Source of the DNA: Burkholderiaceae bacterium
GTDB taxonomy: Bacteria > Pseudomonadota > Gammaproteobacteria > Burkholderiales > Burkholderiaceae_E
NCBI GenBank assembly: GCA_027493945.1
Contig: JAOSJU010000002.1
Location: 186,001-250,000 of the forward strand
Direction of reading: 5' to 3'
DNA length: 64,000 nt
The notes beneath the pieces were generated by a model. It did no database searches and had not been told where the DNA came from. It worked only from the letters and a program-made list of their open reading frames with translations. Position 1 is the first letter of the stretch, and every line of letters begins with the position of its first letter. The translations under genes were made by a program, and so were the position numbers. Shown in pieces: positions 55,624 through 64,000 of the stretch.

Positions 55624-57603
55624 TCAGGCGACAGGCACGCTGCGCGCCCTCCGGCTGCGCAGCCACTGCGAGACGAGCGCGGCCGCAAGCAGCGCCAGCC
55701 CGATCCCGTCGGCCATCGGATGCGGGTACACCAGCAGCAGGCCCGCGGCGATCATCGCCAGCCGCTCCCATAGCAGGCAGCGCACCAGCACCCAGTTCTG
55801 CGCGCCGCCGGCCAGCGCCGCGATGCCCGCGGTGGCGGTCAGCACGATCCACGCGACCTGCGGCCAGCCCACTCCGGCCGGTGCCATCAGCAGCAGCCCC
55901 GCGCCGGCCGGCTCGAGCACGAAGACGAACGGCAGCAGGAAGGCGGGCAGCGTGTACTTCCACGACTGCAGCGTGGTGCGGTAGGGGTCGCCCTCGGTGA
56001 TCGCGGCCGCGGCGAACGGCGACAGCGCGGTCGGCGGCGACACCTCCGACAGCACCGCGTAGTAGAAGATGAACATGTGCGCCGCGAAATCGGGCACGCC
56101 CAGTTTGGTGAGCGCGGGCGCGGCGATCACCGCGCAGATGATGTAGCTCGCGGTCACGGGCACAGCAAGCCCGATGATCCAGACGATCAGCGAGGTGTAG
56201 ATCGCGGTGAGAAGCAGGTTTCCACCCGCGTAGGCGATCACGATCGAGCTGAACTTCAGCCCCAGCCCGGTCTTGCCGACCACGCCGACGATGATGCCGG
56301 CGGCCGCGCACGTGGCCGCGACGTTGAGCGCCTGGCGCGAGCCGTCGGCGAGCGCCGCAACCAGCTTCTTCGGCCACATTGCGGTCTCGGGCGCGAAGAA
56401 GCTCACGACGAATGCGGTCACCGTGGCCCAGAACACCGACATCAGCGGCGAGAAACCGTAGACCATGAAGCCGATGATCGCGACCAGCGACAGGAAGTGG
56501 AACCAGAAACGGCGCGCCAGCTGCCCGGCGGTGGCGGTCAACGCGATCTCGGCCGCGGCCGACTTGTACTTGCGCGCGTCGATCTCGACCATGATGAACA
56601 GCGACAGGTAGTACAGGCAGGTCGGGATGACCGCCATCTTCAGCACGTCGAGGTACGAGATCTTCAGGAACTCGGCGATCAGGAACGCGGCGGCGCCGAG
56701 CACCGGCGGCGAGATGATCGCGCCCAGCCCGCCCGCGGCGAGCAGGCCGCCCGCCGCGTTGCGGTCGTAGCCGGCCCGCTGGAGCATCGGCCAGGCGACC
56801 GAGCCGATGGTGACCGTCGTCGCGACGCCCGACCCCGACGGCCCGCCCAGCAGGAACGACGACAGCACCACGGTGCGGCCGGCGCCCGAGCGGCGCCCGC
56901 CCATCAGCGCGAAGCTGAAGTCGAGGAAGAACTTGCCGGCGCCCGAATGCTGCAGGAAGGCGCCGAAGATGGTGAACATGATGATCAGCGTCGCCGAGAC
57001 GTCGATCGCGGTGCCGAAGATGCCTTCGAGCGACATGTACATCACGCCGATCATGCTCTCGACGTCGTAGCCGCGATGCGCCCAGTGCCCCGGCAACCAC
57101 GGCCCGAGGAATGCGTAGGCGGCGAACAGCAGCACCACCGCCGGCATGATCCAGCCCGTGGAGCGCCGCGCCGCCTCCAGCACCAGCAGCACGAAGAGCG
57201 CGCCGAAGACCATGTCGAGCCGGTCGGGCATCGTGCTGCGATCCCAGAAGTCGTCGCCGCCCAGGACGATGTGCACGATCGTGGCGACGCCGACCAGCGC
57301 CAGCAGCACGTCGTACCACATCAGCCGGTTGCGCAGCCGCGGCGTTGCCGGGTAGATCAGGAACACCAGCAGCAGCATGAAGCCGACGTGCACCGGGCGC
57401 AGCGTGAGCGTGGGCACGATCGCCACCGCGGCATACAGGTGAAACAGCGACATGATCACCAGCAGCGTGGTGATCAGCGCCTCGAGCACGCCGCCGAAGC
57501 GGCTGACGGCGCCCTCTTCCTCCTCGACGAAGCGCTCGGCCGCGCGCAGCCGCTCGTCGCTGACCGCCCCGGCCCCGCCCGGGGCTTCGTCGCTCGATGT
57601 CAT
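55624..57603 (-). CDS. TAXI-type TRAP transporter fused permease
   Basis: A 659-residue membrane protein with about 16 helices, in which the small and large TRAP permease subunits are joined, as in the TAXI class (DctQM fused). The N-terminal charged region to about 40 is followed by the small-subunit part and then the DctM core with FGAFLQHSGAGKFFLDFSFA and SSFLLGGPSGSGVATTVTIG. VSPPTALSPFAAAAITEGDP near residue 545 is typical. It uses a sodium or proton gradient to import organic acids. The binding protein gene lies 52 bp upstream on the same strand. The decayed IS110 element ends 38 bp beyond its stop. Confidence 0.92.
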   Translation of the reverse strand: MTSSDEAPGGAGAVSDERLRAAERFVEEEEGAVSRFGGVLEALITTLLVIMSLFHLYAAVAIVPTLTLRPVHVGFMLLLVFLIYPATPRLRNRLMWYDVLLALVGVATIVHIVLGGDDFWDRSTMPDRLDMVFGALFVLLVLEAARRSTGWIMPAVVLLFAAYAFLGPWLPGHWAHRGYDVESMIGVMYMSLEGIFGTAIDVSATLIIMFTIFGAFLQHSGAGKFFLDFSFALMGGRRSGAGRTVVLSSFLLGGPSGSGVATTVTIGSVAWPMLQRAGYDRNAAGGLLAAGGLGAIISPPVLGAAAFLIAEFLKISYLDVLKMAVIPTCLYYLSLFIMVEIDARKYKSAAAEIALTATAGQLARRFWFHFLSLVAIIGFMVYGFSPLMSVFWATVTAFVVSFFAPETAMWPKKLVAALADGSRQALNVAATCAAAGIIVGVVGKTGLGLKFSSIVIAYAGGNLLLTAIYTSLIVWIIGLAVPVTASYIICAVIAAPALTKLGVPDFAAHMFIFYYAVLSEVSPPTALSPFAAAAITEGDPYRTTLQSWKYTLPAFLLPFVFVLEPAGAGLLLMAPAGVGWPQVAWIVLTATAGIAALAGGAQNWVLVRCLLWERLAMIAAGLLLVYPHPMADGIGLALLAAALVSQWLRSRRARSVPVA

Positions 57604-57655
57604 GAGCCTTGGCGCGCGGCAGCCTGGGCGGGATGCGGGATAACGGTGGGACCCG

Positions 57656-58613
57656 TCAGTTGGGCATCTTCACTCCGCGCTCTTCGAAGTACTTGCGCGC
57701 GCCCGGATGGAACGGAATCGGCGAGCCGGAGGCCTGCGCTTCGAGCGTGATGTTCTTCGCTTCGCGGTGCACGGCGACCAGTTCGTCCTTCTTCTCCATC
57801 AGCGTCTTGACGATCGTGTACGCCATCTGGTCGCTCATCTTCCTGTCGGCCACCAGCAGGTTCCAGACGTCGAGGTTGCTCACGTCGGCGGTCTGTCCCT
57901 TGTAGGTATTGGCCGGGGTCGTGCCCTTCACGTACAGCGGCCCCCACTTCTTGTTCATCGCGTCGGCGTACTGCGCGTGGTCGAGCAGCTTCACCGTGAT
58001 GCCCGGCGTGGTGGCGAGGTCGGTGATCGCCGCGGTGGGCAGGCCGCCCACCCAGATCAGCGCGTCGATCTTGCGGTCCTTGATCGCGTTGACGCCCTCG
58101 GCGACCGACAGTCGCTCGCGCTGCACGTCCTTGTCGATGCCGGCCGCCTCGAGCAGCCGCAGCGCCATCACCTCGGTGCCGCTGTTGGGCTCGCCGGTGG
58201 AGATGCGCTTGCCTTTGAGGTCGGTGACCGACTTGATGCCGCTCGCCTCGGTGGTGACCACGTGCATCTTGTTCGGGTACAGCACCATCAGCGTGCGCGC
58301 CTCGACCTTCTTGTCCTTGAACCTGGCCAGGCCGCTCACCGCGTCCCAGGCGGCGTCGGCCATCGTGAAGCCGATGTCCTGCTTGCCCTGTCCGATCAGC
58401 TGCAGATTGGCCACCGACGCGCCGGTGACTTCGGCGGTGGCCTCCCAACCGGGCACGTACTTCGACAGGATCGCGGCCATGCCGCCGCCCATCGGATAGT
58501 AGACCCCCCGTGCCGCCGGTGCCGATCGACAGGCGCGTGCTCTGCGCCGACGCCAGTGCCGCCACGCCCAGCGCGGCCGCGACAACGATTGCCTTCACCA
58601 TGCCCTTGATCAT
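57656..58613 (-). CDS. TAXI-family TRAP solute-binding protein, one frameshift
   Basis: Periplasmic receptor for the adjacent TRAP permease, about 318 residues. The signal peptide is MIKGMVKAIVVAAALGVAAL, cleaved near ASAQS. The mature start RLSIGTGGTGGVYYPMGGGM is characteristic of TAXI proteins. One extra C in the run at 58504-58509 (plus strand) breaks the frame right inside that motif. Removing it gives GTGVYYPMGGG. The ligand is unknown. Family members bind glutamate, 2-oxoglutarate or other organic acids. Start is divergent from the CorC-like gene. Confidence 0.9.
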
Positions 58614-58707
58614 TCCGATGCTCCTCGAGTCGTCAATCTGCGGATGATAAGGCCCGTGCCGCAGTGCCGGACTCAGGGAATCCCCCGACGCGTTCGGGGT
58701 CGACCGG

Positions 58708-58713
58708 TATAAT
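58708..58713 (+). promoter_or_regulatory. Perfect TATAAT upstream of the CorC-like gene
   Basis: TATAAT lies 53 bp before the ATG in the 152-bp gap that also holds the 5' region of the divergent TAXI receptor gene. No matching -35 was recognised. Confidence 0.4.
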
Positions 58714-58765
58714 CGCCCCCTCTACAGCCTTCCGCGGCCCGGGTGCCGCCTGCGCGCGGCGCCTG

Positions 58766-60090
58766 ATGGAAATCGCAATCCTCCTCGGGCTGATCGTCCT
58801 CAACGGCCTGCTCGCGATGGCCGAGATCGCACTGGTCAGCGCGCGCAAGGCGCGCCTGCAGAAGCTCGTCGACGAAGGCGACCGCGCCGCCGTGGCCGCG
58901 CTGGCGCTCGGCGCCGACCCGAACCGCTTCCTGTCGACGATCCAGATCGGCATCACCTCGATCGGCATCCTGAACGGCATCTTCGGCGAGGCGGCGCTCG
59001 CCGAGCCGTTCGCCGACTGGCTCGAGAGCCTGGGCGTGCGCGAGCCGTGGGCCGGCTACGCCGCCACGGCGCTGGTCGTGGTGGTCGTCACCTACGTGTC
59101 GATCGTCGTCGGCGAGCTGGTGCCCAAGCGGCTCGGGCAGATCGACCCGGAAGGCATCGCGCGGCGGGTGGCGCGCCCGATGACGCTGCTGGCCACGATC
59201 TCCAGGCCTTTCGTGCGGCTGCTGTCGGCCTCCACCGAACTGGTGCTGCGCGCGCTGGGCGCGCGCAGCGACCGCCTGCCCTCGGTCACCGAGGAGGAGA
59301 TCCATGCGCTGCTCGCCGAGGGCTCGGACGCCGGCGTGATCGAGCAGACCGAGCATGCGATGGTGCGCAACGTCTTCCGGCTCGACGATCGCCAGATCTC
59401 GTCGCTGATGGTGCCGCGCGCCGACGTCGTCTGCCTCGACGTCGAAGATCCGTTGCCGGTGAATCTCGCCAAGGTCCTCGACACCCCGCATTCGCGCTTC
59501 CCGGTGTGCCGCGACGGCTTCGGGGAGATCCTCGGGTTCGCCCACAGCAGGCAATTGCTCGCGCAGTCGCTGCGCGGCGTGCCGATCGACCTGACGCAGG
59601 ACCTGTCGGAAGCTCTCTACGTGCCCGAGACCCTCACCGGCATGGAGTTGCTGGAGAACTTCCGCTCGTCGAACACGCAGATCGCGATGGTCGTCGACGA
59701 ATTCGGCGAGGTGCAGGGCCTGATCACGCTGCACGACCTGATGGAGTCGATCACCGGCGAGTTCGCCAGCGCCGACGGATCCGACAGCTGGGCCTACCGG
59801 CGCGAAGACGGTTCGTGGCTGCTCGACGGCCTGATCCCGGTCCCCGAGTTGAAGGACCGGCTCGGCCTTCGCACGCTGCCCGAGGAGGAGCGCGAGCGCT
59901 ACCAGGCGCTCAGCGGGATGCTGATGCTGATGCTCGGGCGCATGCCGCAGACCGGCGACACCATCACCGGGAGAACTGGCGCTTCGAGGTCGTCGACATG
60001 GACGGCAACCGGGTCGACAAGGTGATGGCGACCCCGATCCCGCTGGCCGCCTCGCCCGACGAGGGCCCCGCGCAGTCCGATCCGGAATGA
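58766..60090 (+). CDS. CorC/HlyC-type CNNM-domain membrane protein with CBS domains, one frameshift
   Basis: About 441 residues. The N-terminal CNNM (DUF21) domain has four helices (EIAILLGLIVLNGLLAMAEI at the start, GELVPKRLGQIDPEGIAR near 120). Two CBS domains follow at about 215-335 (ISSLMVPRADVVCLDVEDP, NTQIAMVVDEFGEVQGLITL), then a C-terminal CorC_HlyC domain. One base is missing near 59967-59971; the corrected frame reads ITWENWRFEVVDMDGNRVDK to the stop at 60090. The family is linked to Mg2+ or Co2+ handling and was first named hemolysin, but toxicity is not implied. Confidence 0.9.
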
Positions 60091-60100
60091 GGAGCCCGGG

Positions 60101-60385
60101 GTGATCGACCGCCTGATCGCACTGCTGCAACGCGTGGCTGCCGTCGCCGCGCTGGCGTTCGGCGCGCTGCTGGCCGCGCTGTTCGCGGCGCTCGCGCTCG
60201 CCGCCGCGCTGGCGATCGGCGCGGCGGTCTGGCTCGCCAACCGCTTCGGCCTGCGCGCAACGAGGCCGCCCCCGCCCGCGCGCGCCCAGGACGTCATCGA
60301 CGTCGAGATGCGCGAAGTCGAACCCGGCGAGCAGTCGGGCTCGCCCGAACCCCCCGACGAGAACGGCAAACCGCCGCAGCCGTGA
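60101..60385 (+). CDS. Small predicted membrane protein
   Basis: A 94-residue frame from GTG at 60101, preceded by AGGAG about 10 bases ahead. One or two Ala/Leu-rich helices span about residues 8-45, followed by a polar Pro/Glu-rich tail with DVIDVEMREVEPGEQ. No family was recognised. It begins 10 bp after the CorC-like gene, so it is probably translated with it. Compositional bias (Ala, Leu) makes similarity hard to judge. I think it is real because of the spacing and ribosome-binding site. Confidence 0.6.
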   Translation: MIDRLIALLQRVAAVAALAFGALLAALFAALALAAALAIGAAVWLANRFGLRATRPPPPARAQDVIDVEMREVEPGEQSGSPEPPDENGKPPQP

Positions 60386-60459
60386 GGGGAAACCCGCGGC
60401 TGCCGCTCGGGAGGTCCGGCGCCCTCTTACAATGCGGCGTTCGACATGGGACGGAGTCG

Positions 60460-61080
60460 ATGCAAACCTTGTTGAAATTCTCGCGCGCCGTCGACTGGCT
60501 GAACGCCCAGGTCGGCAAGTACGTGATCTGGCTGATCTTTGCCGCCACCGCGATCAGCGCCCTGAACGCCATCGTGCGCAAGCTGTTCGACACCAGTTCG
60601 AACGCCTATCTCGAGGCCCAGTGGTACCTGTTCGCCTGGTCGTTCCTGGCCGCTGCCGGCTACACGCTGCTGCATCGCGAGCACGTGCGCATCGACGTCG
60701 TCAACAGCCACCTGCCCAAGACCGTGCGGGTATGGATCGACATCGTGGGCTACACGCTGTTCCTGACTCCCATATGCCTGGTCGCGCTGTACCTGTGCAC
60801 ACCGCAGGCGATCGACATGTTCGTATCGGGAGAGATGTCGGGCAACCCGGGCGGCCTGATCCGCTGGCCGGTATGGCTGGCACTTCCCGTGGGCTTCACG
60901 CTGCTGCTGCTGCAGGGATGGTCGGAACTGATCAAGTGCATCGCGTTCCTCCGCGGGGCGGGTCCCGACCCGACCGAGAAGCGCACCGAGAAGAGCGACG
61001 AGGAGGCACTCGCCGAGGCCTTGCGCGCGCAGCAGGCCGACGGCGGCAGCCGGGCTGGCGCGTCGGCCCGGGCGCACTGA
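60460..61080 (+). CDS. dctQ: TRAP transporter small permease DctQ
   Basis: A 206-residue membrane protein with four helices: WLNAQVGKYVIWLIFAATAI, LEAQWYLFAWSFLAAAGYTL, IDIVGYTLFLTPICLVALYL and WPVWLALPVGFTLLLLQGW. EAQWYLF and HVRIDVV are standard DctQ motifs. The C-terminal tail of about 40 residues is charged. The gene precedes dctM by 20 bp. The matching receptor gene lies beyond dctM on the opposite strand, which is unusual. The transported acid is unknown; the long DctM partner points to the mannitol/chloroaromatic TRAP class. Confidence 0.92.
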   Translation: MQTLLKFSRAVDWLNAQVGKYVIWLIFAATAISALNAIVRKLFDTSSNAYLEAQWYLFAWSFLAAAGYTLLHREHVRIDVVNSHLPKTVRVWIDIVGYTLFLTPICLVALYLCTPQAIDMFVSGEMSGNPGGLIRWPVWLALPVGFTLLLLQGWSELIKCIAFLRGAGPDPTEKRTEKSDEEALAEALRAQQADGGSRAGASARAH

Positions 61081-61100
61081 CCGCGACCGGCGCCCGCACC

Positions 61101-62906
61101 ATGCAATTCATCGCTGCCAACTTCGCCCCCATCATGTTCGGGGGCCTGATCCTGTTCCTGATCCTCGGCTTTCCGGTCGCCTTCAGCCTGGGCGCCGCGG
61201 GGCTGTTCTTCGGCGTGCTCGGCGTCGCGCTCGACATCTTCCCGTCGGCCATCCTGGCGGTGCTGCCGTTCCGCCTGATCGGCATCATGGCCAACGAGAC
61301 GCTGCTGGCCGTGCCGTTCTTCACGCTGATGGGCCTGATCCTCGAGCGCAGCGGCATGGCCGAGGACCTGCTCGATTCGGTGGGACAGGTGTTCGGCCCC
61401 CTGCGCGGCGGCCTGGCGCTGGCCGTCATCTTCGTCGGCGCCATGCTCGCCGCCACCACGGGGGTCGTCGCGGCCTCGGTGATCTCGATGGGCCTGATCT
61501 CCCTGCCGATCATGCTGCGCTATGGCTACAGCCGCAGCCTGAGCAGCGGCGTGATCGCAGCCTCGGGCACGCTGGCGCAGATCATCCCGCCGTCGCTGGT
61601 GCTGATCGTTCTGGCCGACCAGATGGGCAAGAGCGTGGGCGACATGTACAAGGGCGCCTTCGTTCCGGGCTTCGCGCTGATGGGCCTGTACGTGCTGTGG
61701 GTGGTCTTCCTGGCCATCTTCAAGCCGAGCACGGTCCCGGCGCTGCCCCCCGAGGCACGCACGTTCCGGGAACCCAACGGCAGCCATGGCTATCGCTCGC
61801 TCGCCGTGCTCGCCGCGCTGTCGGCCACGGTGGCGGTGTTCCTCGGGCAGCACATGGAAGCGGTCCATACCGGGTGGCAGGGCGAACTGGTCGAGCACGT
61901 GCCGACCGACGAAAAGATCGTCGTGGCCATGTGCGGCGGCGTGTTCGTCGCCTGGCTGATCGCCGTCGTCAACCGGCTGACGCATCTGGGCCTGCTCTCG
62001 AAGCTGGCCGAGCGCGTGACCTTCGTGCTGATTCCGCCGCTGCTGCTGATCTTCCCGGTCCTGGGAACGATCTTCCTCGGCGTGGCCACCCCGACCGAAG
62101 GCGGCGCGATGGGCGCCATGGGTGCGCTCGTCATGGCGGTGCTGCGCAAACGCCTCAGCTGGCAGCTGCTCGAGCAGGCGCTGGCGACGACCACCCGGCT
62201 GTCCTCGTTCGTCATGTTCATCCTGGTCGGCGCGACCATCTTCAGCATGGTGTTCCAGTCGGCCGACGGTCCGGTGTGGGTCGAGCACCTGTTAAGCAAG
62301 CTGCCCGGCGGACAACTGGGCTTTCTCATCTTCGTGAACATCCTGGTGTTCGTGCTGGCGTTCTTCCTCGATTTCTTCGAGCTCTCGTTCATCGTCGTGC
62401 CGGTGCTCGCGCCGATCGCGGACAAGATGGGGATCGACCTGATCTGGTTCGGCGTGCTGCTCGCGGTCAACATGCAGACCTCGTTCATGCACCCGCCGTT
62501 CGGCTTCGCGCTGTTCTACCTGCGGTCGGTCGCCCCCGAAAAGCCCTACGTGGACAACGTCACGGGCAGGACGATGGAGCCGGTCACGACGATGCAGATC
62601 TACAAGGGTGCCATTCCCTTCCTGATCCTTCAGTTGACGATGGTCGCGGTCCTGATCGCCTTCCCTGCCCCGGTCACCGGCAATCTCGACAAGAAGCCCG
62701 AGGGCGACATGGAGGCGGTCGGCACGCGGATCCTGCAGCAACTCGAGAGCGCGCCAGGCTTCGACGCTGGCGCGCCGGTATCGGGCGACGGTGACAGCGC
62801 CGACGCGCCGGCGGCGGGCGACAGCGACAACACCGACACGCCGCCGCAGAACGAGGACGCGGACGATCCGGTGAAGGCTCTCGGGAAACCGATCGAGAAG
62901 CCATAG
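61101..62906 (+). CDS. dctM: TRAP transporter large permease DctM, long form
   Basis: A 601-residue protein, longer than the usual 430. The DctM core is present (PVAFSLGAAGLFFGVLGVAL, then GLALAVIFVGAMLAATTGV, and SFMHPPFGFALFYLRSVAP in the last third). Two additions explain the size. The first is an extra region at about 215-310 that contains a helix and the soluble stretch EHVPTDEKIVVAM. The second is a C-terminal tail of about 65 residues, very acidic (GDSDNTDTPPQNEDADDP). The long form with inserted segment is typical of TRAP systems annotated for mannitol or chloroaromatic compounds. The tail is probably cytoplasmic and unusual. Confidence 0.92.
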   Translation: MQFIAANFAPIMFGGLILFLILGFPVAFSLGAAGLFFGVLGVALDIFPSAILAVLPFRLIGIMANETLLAVPFFTLMGLILERSGMAEDLLDSVGQVFGPLRGGLALAVIFVGAMLAATTGVVAASVISMGLISLPIMLRYGYSRSLSSGVIAASGTLAQIIPPSLVLIVLADQMGKSVGDMYKGAFVPGFALMGLYVLWVVFLAIFKPSTVPALPPEARTFREPNGSHGYRSLAVLAALSATVAVFLGQHMEAVHTGWQGELVEHVPTDEKIVVAMCGGVFVAWLIAVVNRLTHLGLLSKLAERVTFVLIPPLLLIFPVLGTIFLGVATPTEGGAMGAMGALVMAVLRKRLSWQLLEQALATTTRLSSFVMFILVGATIFSMVFQSADGPVWVEHLLSKLPGGQLGFLIFVNILVFVLAFFLDFFELSFIVVPVLAPIADKMGIDLIWFGVLLAVNMQTSFMHPPFGFALFYLRSVAPEKPYVDNVTGRTMEPVTTMQIYKGAIPFLILQLTMVAVLIAFPAPVTGNLDKKPEGDMEAVGTRILQQLESAPGFDAGAPVSGDGDSADAPAAGDSDNTDTPPQNEDADDPVKALGKPIEKP

Positions 62907-62957
62907 CCCGCACCGGGCAATCGACCCGGATCACGGGTCGCAAGCTCGCTCCGGTCG

Positions 62958-62989
62958 AAAAAAACCGCGGCCCCGGGCCGCGGTTTTTT
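62958..62989. terminator. Bidirectional intrinsic terminator between dctM and dctP
   Basis: CCGCGGCCC and GGGCCGCGG form a 9-bp inverted repeat with a one-base centre, so the real hairpin has a stem of about 8 bp. Seven A precede it and six T follow it, so it can terminate transcription from both sides. It lies 52 bp after dctM and 34 bp before the dctP stop. Confidence 0.9.
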
Positions 62990-63022
62990 CTTCGAGGGCG
63001 GCGCAGCCGCCCTGAGGCTGCG

Positions 63023-64000
63023 TCAGATCTTCAGCGAAGCCATGGTCTGCGTGAACTGCAGCTCGGACACGCGGTTCCAGAGGATCTGGTCGCGCTGGAA
63101 GGCCCGCAGGTCGTCGAAGATCTTCTTGAATTCCGGCGACTTCGCGGAATGCTCCGCGTAGACTTCCTGCGCGGCCTTGAAGCCGGCCTCGACGACGCTC
63201 TTCGGGAACGGCAGGAACTTGATGCCGCTGGCGACGATGCGCTTCAGCGCGGGCGGATTGAGCGCCGGTACTTGGTCGTGCCGTCGTTGTAGGCCACCGC
63301 CGCCGCCGCCCGCACGATCGCCTGGTTCTCGGGCGAGAGCTTGGCAAACGCCTTCTTGTTGATGAAGAAGTCGAGGTCCGCGCCGCCCTCCCACCACGCG
63401 TTGTAGTAGTAGAACTTGGTGACCTTGTTGTAGCCGAGCCGCTCGTCATCGTACGGGCCGACGAATTCGGCCGCATCGAGCGTGCCCTTTTCCAGCGCCC
63501 GGTACACCTCGCCCCCGGGCATGTTCTGCGCCACCACGCCCAGTTTCGCCATGGACTCACCGAACACACCGCCGCCCAGGCGCATCTTCAGGCCCTTGAG
63601 GTCCGCCGGCGACTTGATTTCCTTGCGGAACCAGCCGCCCATCTGCGTGCCGGTGTTCAGCGCGCTCAGCGTGAAGAAGTTGTACTTGGCGAACAGCTCG
63701 TCGAGCAGCTTGCGCCCGTTGCCCTGGTCCTTCCAGGCCAGGTTCTGGTTGGCAGTCAGGCCGAACGGCACCGCGCAACTGAACGCAAAGGCGGGATCCT
63801 TGCCGGTGTAGTAGTAGGCGGCCGTTTCACCCATCTCGATCGTGTCGTTGGCCAGCGCATCGACGATGCCGAACGGGGGAATCAGCTCGCCGGCCGGGTG
63901 AACCGACACCTCGAACTTGCCGCCCGAGAGGGCCTTGACGGTTTCGGAGAATTTCACCGCGCAGCCGTGCAGGGTTTCCAGCGCCTTCGGAAAGCTCGTG
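63023..64000 (-). CDS. dctP: DctP-type TRAP solute-binding protein, partial, one frameshift
   Basis: Periplasmic receptor of a TRAP system. The coding frame runs off the right edge, so the signal peptide is missing and about 325 residues are seen. Recognisable parts are VKALSGGKFEVSVHPAGELI, DTIEMGETAAYYYTGKDPAFAF, MRLGGGVFGESMAKLGVVAQ with the conserved ligand Arg, and NKVTKFYYYNAWWEGGADLD. This is the DctP subgroup (2-keto acid or chloroaromatic type). One base is missing near 63265-63267, and the corrected frame gives KYQALNPPALKR. It is convergent with dctM and shares the bidirectional terminator. Confidence 0.9.

Overview
The window is a GC-rich stretch (roughly 68-70 % by eye) of a betaproteobacterial chromosome, most likely Burkholderiales. 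This rests on protein similarity to Burkholderia-type homologues and on conserved gene order: thrS-infC-rpmI-rplT-pheS-pheT-ihfA-merR, serS-rarA-lolA-ftsK-trxB, nadE-glnB, and argH-algZ-algR-hemC-hemD-hemX-hemY. No taxonomic marker such as 16S rRNA is present, so the assignment below order level is open.

Layout. 1-0.8 kb: 3' end of a RetSat/CrtI-like FAD oxidoreductase. 0.8-8.65 kb (minus strand): the translation block from tRNA-Val(GAC) and thrS through infC (AUC start), rpmI, rplT and pheST to ihfA and a MerR-type regulator. 8.66-11.5 kb: a divergent Fbp-type iron ABC permease and ATPase without a binding protein. 11.5-16.2 kb (minus): a branched-chain amino acid transporter, livKHMGF. 16.5-20.6 kb: a DUF1631 protein, a hotdog thioesterase and a tandem PepSY protein. 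20.9-32.1 kb (minus): tRNA-Ser(CGA), serS, an unknown lipoprotein, rarA, an MFS transporter, a D-threonine-aldolase-like enzyme, lolA, ftsK and a Crp/Fnr regulator. 32.3-37.4 kb: trxB-smr, a MocA-like nucleotidyltransferase, a DUF4126 membrane protein, a PII protein and nadE. 37.4-45 kb: a GNAT-fold protein, an RND efflux tripartite operon and the inorganic pyrophosphatase gene. 45-52.4 kb: an aldehyde dehydrogenase, the hemCDXY run and the AlgZ/AlgR two-component pair. 52.5-54 kb: argH. 54.0-55.6 kb: a decayed IS110-family element with a non-coding 5' flank that could carry a bridge RNA. 55.6-64 kb: two unrelated TRAP uptake systems (TAXI type and DctPQM type) around a CBS-domain CorC/hemolysin-like gene.

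A general property of this sequence is frequent single-base indels. Eighteen genes or gene parts outside the IS element change reading frame, and homology runs straight on in the next frame. Affected genes include essential ones (pheT, thrS, ftsK, nadE), and many breaks lie in C/G runs. I read most of these as sequencing or assembly errors and annotate each such locus as one gene. The IS110 transposase has about five shifts in 1.3 kb, a much higher density that suggests genuine decay on top.

No CRISPR array, prophage, toxin-antitoxin or recognisable defence island was found. The most novel-looking item is the IS110 non-coding end. The rest is largely housekeeping, solute uptake and efflux.
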